From Corallococcus interemptor (lineage in GTDB: Bacteria; Myxococcota; Myxococcia; Myxococcales; Myxococcaceae): DNA of 64,000 bases. The notes below the pieces were generated by a model, which was not told the origin of the DNA, searched no databases, and worked only from the letters and a program-made list of their open reading frames with translations. Below are positions 24,397-33,436 of the stretch, in pieces. The stretch spans positions 1 through 64,000 of the forward strand of contig NZ_RAWM01000029.1 in NCBI RefSeq assembly GCF_003668875.1. The letters run 5' to 3'. Position 1 is the stretch's first letter. Every line of letters starts with the position of its first letter. The translations under genes and the position numbers were made by a program.

Positions 24397-26442
24397 ATGC
24401 GCTCCTCTCGCCCTGTCCTTGTCGCCCTCGCGGTGGTGGTTCTCGCGGCGGGCCTGTTCTTCTTCCTGCGCGCCCCGGCGCCCACACCCGCGACGGCGCC
24501 GCCGGTGGCCCAGGCTCCAGCGCCCCAGGCTCCGGCCCCCCCGGCGCCCGTGCCGGTGAAGACGGTGGAGGCGCCGCCCGCGCAGCCGAACCACTTCGTG
24601 GGCTCGCAGTTGTGCGCGGACTGCCACGAGGAGCAGCACGCCGGCTGGAAGCACGACTGGCACTCGCGCGCGCTGTCCCCGGCGACGAAGGCGTACGTGG
24701 CGGGCACGTTCACGGCGGGCACGCACTTCAAGGGCGAGTCCAGCGAGGCGTGGATGCGCCGCGACGGCAATCACTACCTGATGCGCACCAAGGGCGCGGA
24801 CGGGAACCTGGGCGAGTGGCCGGTGCAGTGGGTGGTGGGCGGCAAGCGGATGCAGGACCCCATCACGCTGTTGCCGGACGGCCGCTGGCAGGTGCTGCCG
24901 GTGTACTTCCACGTGACGGGCAAGGGCGAGTGGGTGGACTACTCGGAGAAGAAGCAGGGGGCGCTGGCGCCGGACCACCCGTTCTTCTGGGCGAACTTCC
25001 GCCGCAGCGCGCAGCACGCGTGCATGGACTGCCACGTGACGGGGCTGGACGCGCGCTACGACAGGGCAAGCCACCAGTGGGAGACGAAGTTCGCGGACGC
25101 GGGCGTGGCGTGCGAGTCCTGCCACGGACCCGGCGGGCGGCACGCGGAGTCGCAGCTGCCGGCGGACATCATCCAGCCGGCGAAGCTGTCGAAGGACGAG
25201 GGCTTCGCGGTGTGCGCGCAGTGCCACGGGCCGCGCCGCACGCTGTTCCCCATGCTGGACGCGAAGCACCACTTCCAGCCCGGCCAGCGCTACGACGCGA
25301 GCTATCAGCCCATGGTGCTGCTGGTGGGCAACGACCGGTCCGGAGACTTCTTCGCGGACGGGCGGCCCAGCACCTCCAGCTTCGAGTACCAGGCGCTCAT
25401 CCAGTCCCAGTGCCACCTGAAGGGCGGGGCCACGTGCCTGACGTGCCACACGGCGCCGCACGCCCCGAGCGCGCCCAACGAGGTGAAGAAACAGAAGCCA
25501 GTGGCGGCGCGCGCGTCGGTGAACGCGGCGACGTGCCAGGGCTGTCATCAGGACGTGGTGGCGCAGGGCGAGCAGCACACGCACCACAAGGCGGCCGCGG
25601 CGCAGGACTGTCTGGCGTGTCACATGCCTCCGGTGGTGTCGGGCGTGTTGGACCACTTCGCGGACCACGCGCTGGACGTGCCGGTGCCCCAGAACACGGC
25701 GCGCCATGACATCCCCAATGCGTGCAACACCTGCCATGCGAAGCAGACGCCGGACGCGATGCAGGCGTCGCTGGTGAAGTGGTGGCCGAAGGCGGAGGCG
25801 CGGCAGCAGCGGCGCCTGCGGCTGGCGGACGCGTTCGACGAGAAGACGGCAGCGGGAAGCCGTGGGGCGCTGGAGGCGGTGCTGGCGGACACGGCGGAGG
25901 CGGGCACGCTGCGGGGCGCGGCGGCGAAGTTCCTGGCGCGCCGGTTCAAGCACGACGCGGTGCCGGCGCTGCGCGCGGCCTTGAAGGGCACGACGGACCC
26001 CACGCTGCGCTCGGACATCATCGACGGGCTGGGCGCGGCGAACGCGCGCGAGGCGACGGAGGACCTGGTGCCGTTGCTGAAGGACGGCTCGCTGTGGGTG
26101 CGGCAGGGCGCGGCGCTGACGCTGGCGGCGTTCGGGGACCCAAGGGCGATGCCGGCCCTGCAGGCGCTGGCGACCGAGCCGGAGACGCGCGGGCTGGTGC
26201 AGCCGCACGTGATGCTGGGGCAGCTGGCCATGCGCAAGCGCGACGTCGTCACGGCGACGCGCGAGTTCGAGCAGGCGCTGGACCTGCAGCCCTACAACGC
26301 GGACGTGCTGGTGCGGCTGGCGGACCTCTACGTGGTGCAGGGCAACCCGCAGAAGGGCCGCGACCGGCTGGAGGAAGCGCTCCGGTTCGACCCGCAGAAC
26401 AAGTTCGCGAAGCAGCGGCTGGGCATGCTGCCGGTGCAGTGA
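24397..26442 (+). CDS. Octaheme c-type cytochrome with HEAT/TPR-like tail
   Basis: Protein of 681 aa. An N-terminal signal anchor (about 8-24) and an Ala/Pro linker precede a cytochrome region with eight CxxCH motifs in order: CADCH, CMDCH, CESCH, CAQCH, CLTCH, CQGCH, CLACH and CNTCH. After the last heme come HEAT-like helical pairs (about 470-600) and a TPR-like end (about 605-680). It is exported and should carry electrons or reduce a nitrogen/sulfur compound. TTG 24337 with GGAGGAG 6 nt upstream could add 20 residues; ATG 24397 was kept because the signal anchor begins there. Confidence 0.88.
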   Translation: MRSSRPVLVALAVVVLAAGLFFFLRAPAPTPATAPPVAQAPAPQAPAPPAPVPVKTVEAPPAQPNHFVGSQLCADCHEEQHAGWKHDWHSRALSPATKAYVAGTFTAGTHFKGESSEAWMRRDGNHYLMRTKGADGNLGEWPVQWVVGGKRMQDPITLLPDGRWQVLPVYFHVTGKGEWVDYSEKKQGALAPDHPFFWANFRRSAQHACMDCHVTGLDARYDRASHQWETKFADAGVACESCHGPGGRHAESQLPADIIQPAKLSKDEGFAVCAQCHGPRRTLFPMLDAKHHFQPGQRYDASYQPMVLLVGNDRSGDFFADGRPSTSSFEYQALIQSQCHLKGGATCLTCHTAPHAPSAPNEVKKQKPVAARASVNAATCQGCHQDVVAQGEQHTHHKAAAAQDCLACHMPPVVSGVLDHFADHALDVPVPQNTARHDIPNACNTCHAKQTPDAMQASLVKWWPKAEARQQRRLRLADAFDEKTAAGSRGALEAVLADTAEAGTLRGAAAKFLARRFKHDAVPALRAALKGTTDPTLRSDIIDGLGAANAREATEDLVPLLKDGSLWVRQGAALTLAAFGDPRAMPALQALATEPETRGLVQPHVMLGQLAMRKRDVVTATREFEQALDLQPYNADVLVRLADLYVVQGNPQKGRDRLEEALRFDPQNKFAKQRLGMLPVQ

Positions 26443-26597
26443 TGGCGGGTGCCGGTGCAAGGCTCCTGGGTGCGTCGCCGCTGCTTGTCGCGCTGGCCTG
26501 CGCGCAGCCCGCGGCGGCACCCGGAGTCGTGCAGATCAACGCCCGCGACATTCCCGAGCGAATCCAGGGCCCGAGGCCGGCGCGTTCACGAGGGCTC

Positions 26598-27146
26598 ATG
26601 GCGACAAAGCACTTCATGCTTCCGGCAGCGCTGCTCCTGGCGGGCTGCCTGCGGTCCACGCCCACGCGTGAGCCCTGGACGAATGACGCGTCCATCGGGT
26701 TCCCACAGTTCTTCGAGCAGCCCGCCATCGAAGCAGGCACGGTCGAATTGAGCGGCAGTGTCCTGCGCGCGCTCGAAGTCGCCGCCGATGACTTCCTGGG
26801 TCCACAAGATGCCAACACGCCCTGCGTGGACCGGCGTGAGACACACCGGTACCGGGTCATTCAGCGGCAAGGCATCCTCTTCATCCGGATCGATGAGGAT
26901 CCCCAGGCCTGTGGGCTGACGGTTCCCGCGCTGCACTCAGGCGCGCAGTATGCCGTCGGGAGCGATGGCCGGCTCCTCCGTCGCCTCCGGGATGGCGAGC
27001 CGGATGAATCCCGGGTGCCCACGGATGCTGGGCCCGGCATCCTGGTCCCCACGTCGGAGGTCGGCCGGTCCTTCGATCCACCTGATGGTTCCGTGCCCTT
27101 GCCGTTCATCGCTCCCAGCGCGGATGCGGGCAAGTATTACGAATAG
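26598..27146 (+). CDS. Lipoprotein of unknown function
   Basis: Protein of 182 aa starting MATKHFMLP with a clear lipoprotein signal (LLAGC, Cys16). The mature part contains a Cys pair (NTPCVD, PQACGL) and an SDGRLLRRLRDGEP segment; no family recognised. ATG 26598 has GAGGG upstream. The same frame is open back to ATG 26442, which overlaps the cytochrome stop and would add 52 residues carrying a second, separate signal peptide with its own lipobox (VALACAQ). The extra stretch may be the remains of another lipoprotein gene fused in frame. Confidence 0.62.
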   Translation: MATKHFMLPAALLLAGCLRSTPTREPWTNDASIGFPQFFEQPAIEAGTVELSGSVLRALEVAADDFLGPQDANTPCVDRRETHRYRVIQRQGILFIRIDEDPQACGLTVPALHSGAQYAVGSDGRLLRRLRDGEPDESRVPTDAGPGILVPTSEVGRSFDPPDGSVPLPFIAPSADAGKYYE

Positions 27147-27380
27147 CAGGGCGTGACGGCCGTGGCGTGCTGAACGCCCGGCCTCCCTTCGAGACAGACG
27201 CCTGCTCGGCGCTCGTGATGCACGTTGGGGCCTTCCCTGGCCCACGACCTCCCACCACTGGCGGGAGGCCTGTTCATCGACTGCTGAGCACTTCCCCGCC
27301 CTGCTGTGTCGTCCATCGGAGCGCCGGGGGCGCGACCTGTGGCCGGGGGCTGGCCTCGCCCCTACCTGGGGAGCACCCCT
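27147..27380. other. Spacer before efflux operon
   Basis: A 234-nt gap that must hold the promoter of the efflux operon. A 6-bp inverted repeat, GGGCGT/ACGCCC (27149-27154 and 27174-27179), follows the lipoprotein stop and may help end its transcript. No divergent regulator gene of the TetR type accompanies the operon. Confidence 0.35.
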
Positions 27381-28940
27381 ATGCATGCGCTCGTGTTCGC
27401 AGCCCTGCTCGTCCCCGCCGGGGTCCCCGGCGAGGCGACAGCATCTACCGGCTCCGGACCTTCCCTGCCGCTCGTCGCGCAGTCCACCGCGCCACCGCGG
27501 CGCGCTCCACCCGCGCCTCCGCCGCCCTCGCCTCCCGCCTCGGCGCCGAAAGCCCAGGCTCCGAATCCTCCCGCGCAGCGGCAGCCCGCGTCCCAGAACC
27601 CGGACGACGTTCCGGACGTGCCTCCGCCCTTCCAGGCGAACGTGTCGGATCCGCTGCTCACGCCCGCGCCCGCCGCGCCCCAGCAGATCCAATCCTGGAA
27701 CGAAGCGCTCACGCTCCTGCGCCAGCGCTCCACCGACCTCCAGGCCGTCCTGGGCCAGGTGGAGTTCGCCGCGGGCACGTGGCGCATCGCGCTCGCCAGC
27801 CTGCTGCCCGCCTTCGATGGCAACCTGTCCGTCCAGTACAACGTCCTCAACCCGAGCATCCCCGCGGTCGGCGGTGGCGCGGGCGGCGGCATCGGAGGTG
27901 GCGTGGGCGGCGCCGAGGGCTTCACGCCCACGGAGCTGCTGGGCATCGGCGTGCTCAACGCCAACGTGCCCGTCGTGAACCTGGCCGGCCTCTACGCCCT
28001 GGGCAGCGCCAAGGAGTCGCGGCGCACCGCCGCCCTGTCGCTCGCGGAGACGCGCCGGCAGCTCACTCGCGGGCTCGCGCAGGCACTGGTCTCCGTGTCC
28101 TCCAACGAGCGCCTGGCGGAGGTCAACCGCGTCAACCTGCGCACCGCGCTGGAGCGCCTGGCCCTGGCGCAGCGCCGCTTCGAGCTGGGCGCAGGCACCC
28201 GCCTGGACGTCGTCCGCGTGGAGCAGGACGCCCAGGTGGCCCGCCGCAACGTCGTCACCGGCGATGAGAACCTGCGCCAGGCTCGCGAGGCGCTGGGCCT
28301 GGCCCTGGGCACCCCATCCGCCGTGGGCCTCAAGCCGGGCCTGGAGCTGACCACCCTGCTCCAGGGCGCGAAGGCCACCTGCCGCACGCTGGAGTCGGTG
28401 GAGAACCGCCCGGACATCGCCGCCGCGAAGTCGCGCCAGGTGGTGGCCGAGCGCGCCATCGGCGAGGTGTATCGCCAGTACGCGCCCACCCTGAACCTCA
28501 CCAGCACCACCACCGCGCTCACCGTCAACCCGGGCTTCGCGGAGGTGCCCATCTGGAACGTCGGCGCAAGCCTCGTGCTGCCCTTCTGGGACGGCGGCGC
28601 GCGCGAGGGCCGCCTGCGCCAGGCCCGCGGACAACTGGAGCAGGCCCGCGCGGACACCACCGCTCGCGAGCGCAATGTCGTCATCGAGGTCACCCAGGCG
28701 AAGCGCGTCGTGCAGGTGACCCAGGCGACGCGCGACCTGGCGGAGCGCGAGCGCGGACTCGCGGAAGAGAGTGACCGGCTCACCCGCCGCAGCTTCGAGG
28801 TGGGCACCGGAACGAGCCTCGAGCTGGTGCAGTCAGCCGGGGCCCTGCGGCAGGCCGAACTGGAGCTCGTCCTCCGGGACTTCCAGTTCCGCCAGGCCCA
28901 GGTGGATGCATTCCTGTCGGAGGCGGCATGCGATTGGTGA
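27381..28940 (+). CDS. TolC-family outer membrane efflux protein
   Basis: Protein of 519 aa with an N-terminal signal, then an unusual 80-residue Pro/Ala-rich stretch (about 35-115), then a TolC/OEP fold. Two repeats of long helices are visible (RLALAQRRFELGAGTRLDV, later RLTRRSFEVGTGTSLELV), the hallmark of the family. A Gly-rich patch (about 172-185) lies in the first barrel segment. It should form the trimeric outer membrane duct of the pump encoded behind it. Start ATG 27381 follows GGGGAG by 7-8 nt. The gene overlaps the adaptor gene by 13 nt. Confidence 0.9.
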   Translation: MHALVFAALLVPAGVPGEATASTGSGPSLPLVAQSTAPPRRAPPAPPPPSPPASAPKAQAPNPPAQRQPASQNPDDVPDVPPPFQANVSDPLLTPAPAAPQQIQSWNEALTLLRQRSTDLQAVLGQVEFAAGTWRIALASLLPAFDGNLSVQYNVLNPSIPAVGGGAGGGIGGGVGGAEGFTPTELLGIGVLNANVPVVNLAGLYALGSAKESRRTAALSLAETRRQLTRGLAQALVSVSSNERLAEVNRVNLRTALERLALAQRRFELGAGTRLDVVRVEQDAQVARRNVVTGDENLRQAREALGLALGTPSAVGLKPGLELTTLLQGAKATCRTLESVENRPDIAAAKSRQVVAERAIGEVYRQYAPTLNLTSTTTALTVNPGFAEVPIWNVGASLVLPFWDGGAREGRLRQARGQLEQARADTTARERNVVIEVTQAKRVVQVTQATRDLAERERGLAEESDRLTRRSFEVGTGTSLELVQSAGALRQAELELVLRDFQFRQAQVDAFLSEAACDW

Positions 28941-30139
28941 GGGGCGGCTGGGGCGCGTGGGGACTCGTCCTCGCGCTGACGACAGGCGGATGCAGCGGTG
29001 GCAAGGAGCCCGGTCAGGCCTCGCCCGGAGGCGGCCCCCAGGGAGGCCAGCAGAGCCAGGGCGGCGGCAAGCCCATGCCCGTGCAGGTGATGGCGGTGAA
29101 GCCCGGCCCGGTGCGCGACACCCGCGAATACGTGGGCACCCTCATCTCCCGCAGCAGCATCACCGTCGTCCCGCAGGTCGCCGGCTACATCCAGAAGATT
29201 CCCGCCCGCCCCGGTCAGAAGGTGAAGGCGGGCCAGGTGCTGCTCGTCGTGGACCCCCGGCAGGAGCAGGCCTCCCTGCGCGCCACCCAGGCCCAGAAGG
29301 CCTCCGCGGTCGCCAACCGCGAGTTCGCGCGCCGGACGCGCGAGCGCAGCGCGCAGCTCCTCAAGGAGGGGCTCGTCAGCCGCCAGGACTACGAACAGGC
29401 CGTGGCCCAGGCGGCGCAAGCGGAGGCCCAGGCCCAGCAGGCGGAGGCGCAGATCCAAAACCAGCAGGTGCAGCTGGGCTTCTTCAACGTGAGCGCCCCC
29501 TTCGACGGCGTCGTGGGCGACATCCCCGTGAAGCTGGGTGACTACGTGACGCCGCAGACCGCGCTCACCATCCTGGACCAGAGCCGCGCCCTGGAGCTGT
29601 CCGTGCAGGTGCCGGTGGACCAGGCCGCGCGGGTGAAGGTGGGCCAGACGCCGCTGGAGATCCTCGACGAGGACGGCGAGCCCATTGTCCGCGCCCCCGC
29701 CTTCTTCGTGGCCCCCACGCCCAACCCGAACACGCAGCTGGTGGAGGTGCAGGCCGCCTTCGACAACACCGTGGGTCTGCGCGCCGGACAGCTGGTGCGC
29801 GCGCAGCTGGTCTACGACGTGCGCGACGCCTTGAAGATGCCCACCACCGCGGTGACCCGGCAGGGCAGCCAGTCCTTCGCCCTGGTGGTGGGCGAAGGCG
29901 ACGCCGGCACCGTGGTGAAGCGCCAGCCCGTGACGCTGGGGCTGGTGGAGGGCAACGACTACGAGGTGCTCAAGGGCCTGGACGCGGGCACCCAGGTCAT
30001 CATCAGCGGGGTGCAGCAGCTGCGCGACGGCATGCCCATCCAGCCGAAGCCCGCGCAGCAGGCGCGGGGCCAGACGGAGGGCATGCCCCTGCCGCCCGCG
30101 CGACAGGGCATGGGCGGCGGCTCGGACGCGGGTCAGTAG
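28928..30139 (+). CDS. RND efflux periplasmic adaptor (MFP) lipoprotein
   Basis: Protein of 403 aa with a lipoprotein signal (TTGGC, Cys22), a Gly/Gln-rich linker and the membrane-fusion-protein order. The first lipoyl half contains VPQVAGYIQKI. An alpha hairpin follows (about 115-180, rich in AQAEAQAQQAEAQ), then the second lipoyl half VSAPFDGVVGDI, a beta-barrel and a membrane-proximal domain. It bridges the inner membrane RND pump and the TolC-like duct. The RND gene begins 9 nt after its stop. Confidence 0.92.
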   Translation: MRLVRGGWGAWGLVLALTTGGCSGGKEPGQASPGGGPQGGQQSQGGGKPMPVQVMAVKPGPVRDTREYVGTLISRSSITVVPQVAGYIQKIPARPGQKVKAGQVLLVVDPRQEQASLRATQAQKASAVANREFARRTRERSAQLLKEGLVSRQDYEQAVAQAAQAEAQAQQAEAQIQNQQVQLGFFNVSAPFDGVVGDIPVKLGDYVTPQTALTILDQSRALELSVQVPVDQAARVKVGQTPLEILDEDGEPIVRAPAFFVAPTPNPNTQLVEVQAAFDNTVGLRAGQLVRAQLVYDVRDALKMPTTAVTRQGSQSFALVVGEGDAGTVVKRQPVTLGLVEGNDYEVLKGLDAGTQVIISGVQQLRDGMPIQPKPAQQARGQTEGMPLPPARQGMGGGSDAGQ

Positions 30140-30148
30140 GGGGCTGCC

Positions 30149-33100
30149 ATGTTCACCGACTTCTTCATCAAGCGCCCCGTCTTCTCCAGCGTGCTGTCCA
30201 TCCTCATCACGCTGGTGGGCGCCATCTCCATTCCCAGCCTCCCCATCGAGCAGTACCCGGAGCTGGCGCTGCCGCAGGTTCAAATCACGGCGACGTACAC
30301 GGGCGCGTCCGCGGAGACGGTGGAGAGCGCCGTCACCACCGTGCTGGAGCGCCAGCTCAACGGCATGGAGGGCATGCGCTACATGTCCTCCACCAGCACC
30401 AACGACGGCCAGAGCACCATCACCGCGACGTTCGACCCGTCGCGCGACGTGGACCTGGCCGCGGTGGACGTGCAGAACCGCGTGGCCACCGCCACACCCC
30501 AGCTGCCCTCGCAGGTGAACGCGCTGGGCGTCACCGTGCGCAAGGCGCAGACGCAGCTGCTGGTCTCCTTTGGCGTCTATGACAAGGAGAAGCGCTACGA
30601 CACGGAGTTCATCAGCAACTACGCGGACGTCTACATCCGCGACGCGCTGTTGCGCGTGAAGGGCGTGGGCGACGTGCGCATCTTCGGCGAGCGCCGCTTC
30701 GCCATGCGCCTGTGGCTGGACCCCACGGAGCTGGCCCGCCGCAACCTCACCGCGCAGGACGTGCTCAACGCGCTCCAGGAGCAGAACGTCCAGGTGGGCG
30801 CGGGCAAGGTGGGCCAGGCACCGTCCTCCAAGGAGCAGGCGTACCAGCTGTCCCTCCAGGTGAAGGGCCAGCTGACGTCGCCGGAGGAGTTTGGCGCCAT
30901 CGTCATCCAGCGCGGACAGGACGGCGCGCTGGTGCGCATCCGCGACGTGGGCGACGTGAAGCTGGGCGCGGAGAACTACCAGCAGCTGCTCCGCTTCAAC
31001 GGCCAGGACGCGGTGGGCCTGGGCATCACGCAGCTGCCCGGCTCCAACGCGCTGGAGGTGCGCGAGGGCGTGGAGGCGGAGCTCACGCGGCTGTCCGCCA
31101 GCTTCCCGCCGGGCCTCACCTATCAGGTGGCGTTCGACACCACGGCCGCGGTGAGCGCCTCCATTGAAGAAGTGCTCAAGGCGCTGGGCGAGGCCATCCT
31201 CCTGGTGGTCCTGGTCATCTTCATCTTCCTGCACGGCTGGCGCAGCGTGCTGGTGGCGGTGACGACGCTGCCGGTGTCACTGGTCGGCACGTTCATGTTC
31301 GTCAACGCGTTCGGGTTCTCTCTCAACACGCTGACGCTCTTCGGCCTCACGCTGGCCACGGGCCTGGTGGTGGATGACGCCATCGTGGTCATCGAGAACG
31401 TGGAGCGCGTCATCGAGCACGAGAAGGTGGACGCGAAGGAGGCCACGCACCGGGGCATGCAGCAGGTGGCCGGCGTGGTGGTGGCCACCGCGCTGGTGCT
31501 GTCCGCGGTGTTCATCCCGGTGTCCTTCTTCCCCGGCACCACGGGCGCCATCTACCGCCAGTTCGCGCTCACCATCGCGTTCTCCATCAGCCTCTCCGCG
31601 CTCGTCGCGCTCACCCTGTCCCCCGCGCTGTGCGCGCGCCTCTTGCGCCCCAACGAGGGCCAGAAGTTCGTCCTGGCGCGCAAGTTCGACGAGGGGCTGG
31701 ACGCGCTCCGGCGCGGCTACGGGAAGCTCTTGCGCCTGATGCTGGGCAAGCTGCGCTGGGTGGTGGTGGGCATCTTCGCGGTGTTCCTCGTGGCCACGGG
31801 CCTGCTCTACCGGTCCACGCCCACGGGCTTCATCCCGGACGAGGACCAGGGCTACGTCATCATCGCGGTGCAGGGCCCGGAGGGCACGTCGCTGGAGTAC
31901 ACGCGCAACGTCCTCATCCAGGTGGAGGACATCATCAAGCAGCAGGAGGAGGTGACGCAGATCTTCACCGTGGGCGGCTTCTCGCTGCTGGGCACGGGCG
32001 CCAACTACGGCTCGCTCTTCATCAACCTGAAGCCCTGGGAGGAGCGCACGACGAAGGAGTCCAGCGTCGCGGGCATCATCGAGCGCCTGCGTCCCCAGCT
32101 GTCCCAGGTGGGCGGCGCGCGCGTGCTGCCCCTGCAACCGCCCGCCATCCGCGGCGTGGGCAGCGTGGGCGGCTTCGAGTTCGTGCTCGAAGACCAGCAG
32201 GGCGGCCGCACGCTGGATGAGCTGGCGCAGGCCACCCAGGCGCTGGTGGGCCGTGCGAGCGCGGAGCAGCAGCTGCGCGGCGTGTTCTCCGCGTTCACCG
32301 CGGGCTCGCCGCAGCTCAACATCGACGTGGACCGGGAGAAGGCCAAGGCGCTGGGCGTGCCGCTGTCCTCGCTGTTCTCCACGCTCCAGGTGTACCTGGG
32401 CAGCCAGTACGTGAACGACTTCACCTTCTCCAACCGCGTCTACCGCGTGTTCGTGCAGGCCGCGACGCCCTTCCGCGACAACCCGAAGGACATCGGCAGC
32501 CTGTACGTGCGCTCGGACACCGGGGCCATGGTGCCGCTGGAGTCGCTGGTGAAGGTGACGCCGATGACGACGGCGCCCAACATCACGCACTACAACCTCT
32601 TCCGCTCCGCGAACATCAACGGCCAGGGCGCGCCCGGCGTCTCCACCGGCCAGGCGCTCAACGCGATGGAGGCTGTGGCGAAGCAGGCCCTGCCGCCGGG
32701 CTTCACCTTCGAGTGGACGGGCCTGTCCCAGGAGCAGAAGAGCGCGGGCAACACCGTGCTCGTCATCTTCGCGCTGGGCATCGTGTTCGTGTTCCTGGTG
32801 CTGGCCGCGCAGTACGAGAGCTTCGCCCTGCCCTTCGTCGTCATGCTCGCCGTGCCCGTCGCGATGATGGGCGCGCTCCTGTTGCAGAACCTGCGCGGGC
32901 TGGTGAACGACGTGTTCTGCCAGGTGGGCCTGGTGATGCTGGTGGGCCTCGCGTCGAAGAACGCCATCCTCATCGTGGAGTTCGGCGAGCAGCTGCGCGC
33001 GCAGGGTCAGGGCGTGGTGGAGTCCGCCATCAACGCGGCGGAGACGCGGCTGCGCCCCATCCTGATGACGTCCTTCGCGTTCCTCTTCGGCGTGGTGCCG

Positions 33101-33349
33101 CTGATGCTGGCCACCGGCGCGGGCGCCTCCGCGCGCAAGTCTCTGGGCACGGCCGTCTTCGGCGGGATGCTCTTCTCCACCTTCGTGAACCTCATCTTCA
33201 TCCCGGTGCTCTACGCGCTGGTGGAGGGGGCGCGTACGAAGATCCTGAAACACCGCAAGCACGGCAATCCGCAGAGCGGGCCGCCGCACAATCCGCCGCC
33301 GCCGTCCATCCCTCCGGAGGGGGAGCCGCCGCGACCCCAGCCGGCGTAG
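30149..33349 (+). CDS. RND multidrug efflux permease, HAE1 type
   Basis: Protein of 1066 aa, the usual length for AcrB/MexB-type pumps. It begins MFTDFFIKRPVFSSV, the HAE1 start. The TM4 proton-relay pair is present in GLVVDDAIVVIEN, along with the two large periplasmic loops and the second TM bundle. The C-terminal 40 residues are a Pro-rich extension. It should export drugs, lipids or secondary metabolites using the proton gradient as part of the tripartite pump of this operon. Substrate unknown; a lipid operon begins 87 nt downstream. Confidence 0.94.
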   Translation: MFTDFFIKRPVFSSVLSILITLVGAISIPSLPIEQYPELALPQVQITATYTGASAETVESAVTTVLERQLNGMEGMRYMSSTSTNDGQSTITATFDPSRDVDLAAVDVQNRVATATPQLPSQVNALGVTVRKAQTQLLVSFGVYDKEKRYDTEFISNYADVYIRDALLRVKGVGDVRIFGERRFAMRLWLDPTELARRNLTAQDVLNALQEQNVQVGAGKVGQAPSSKEQAYQLSLQVKGQLTSPEEFGAIVIQRGQDGALVRIRDVGDVKLGAENYQQLLRFNGQDAVGLGITQLPGSNALEVREGVEAELTRLSASFPPGLTYQVAFDTTAAVSASIEEVLKALGEAILLVVLVIFIFLHGWRSVLVAVTTLPVSLVGTFMFVNAFGFSLNTLTLFGLTLATGLVVDDAIVVIENVERVIEHEKVDAKEATHRGMQQVAGVVVATALVLSAVFIPVSFFPGTTGAIYRQFALTIAFSISLSALVALTLSPALCARLLRPNEGQKFVLARKFDEGLDALRRGYGKLLRLMLGKLRWVVVGIFAVFLVATGLLYRSTPTGFIPDEDQGYVIIAVQGPEGTSLEYTRNVLIQVEDIIKQQEEVTQIFTVGGFSLLGTGANYGSLFINLKPWEERTTKESSVAGIIERLRPQLSQVGGARVLPLQPPAIRGVGSVGGFEFVLEDQQGGRTLDELAQATQALVGRASAEQQLRGVFSAFTAGSPQLNIDVDREKAKALGVPLSSLFSTLQVYLGSQYVNDFTFSNRVYRVFVQAATPFRDNPKDIGSLYVRSDTGAMVPLESLVKVTPMTTAPNITHYNLFRSANINGQGAPGVSTGQALNAMEAVAKQALPPGFTFEWTGLSQEQKSAGNTVLVIFALGIVFVFLVLAAQYESFALPFVVMLAVPVAMMGALLLQNLRGLVNDVFCQVGLVMLVGLASKNAILIVEFGEQLRAQGQGVVESAINAAETRLRPILMTSFAFLFGVVPLMLATGAGASARKSLGTAVFGGMLFSTFVNLIFIPVLYALVEGARTKILKHRKHGNPQSGPPHNPPPPSIPPEGEPPRPQPA

Positions 33350-33385
33350 CGACGCATCGCGCAGGACCCGCACGGCGGGCAGGCA

Positions 33386-33411
33386 CTCCGGCGCGCTATC
33401 CGGCGCTGGAG
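33386..33411 (+). terminator. Stem-loop between pump and lipid operon
   Basis: The arms CTCCGGCGC (33386-33394) and GCGCTGGAG (33403-33411) pair over 9 bp with one G-U and an 8-nt loop, 36 nt after the permease stop. There is no T-run. It may attenuate read-through into the patatin gene or be incidental. Confidence 0.33.
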
Positions 33412-33436
33412 CGTCCTGATTATCCTTGGGCGACGC

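Noticed and set aside
33386-33411. Strong intrinsic terminator after the RND permease
   Set aside because: The stem is imperfect and no T-run follows; listed only as a low-confidence stem-loop.
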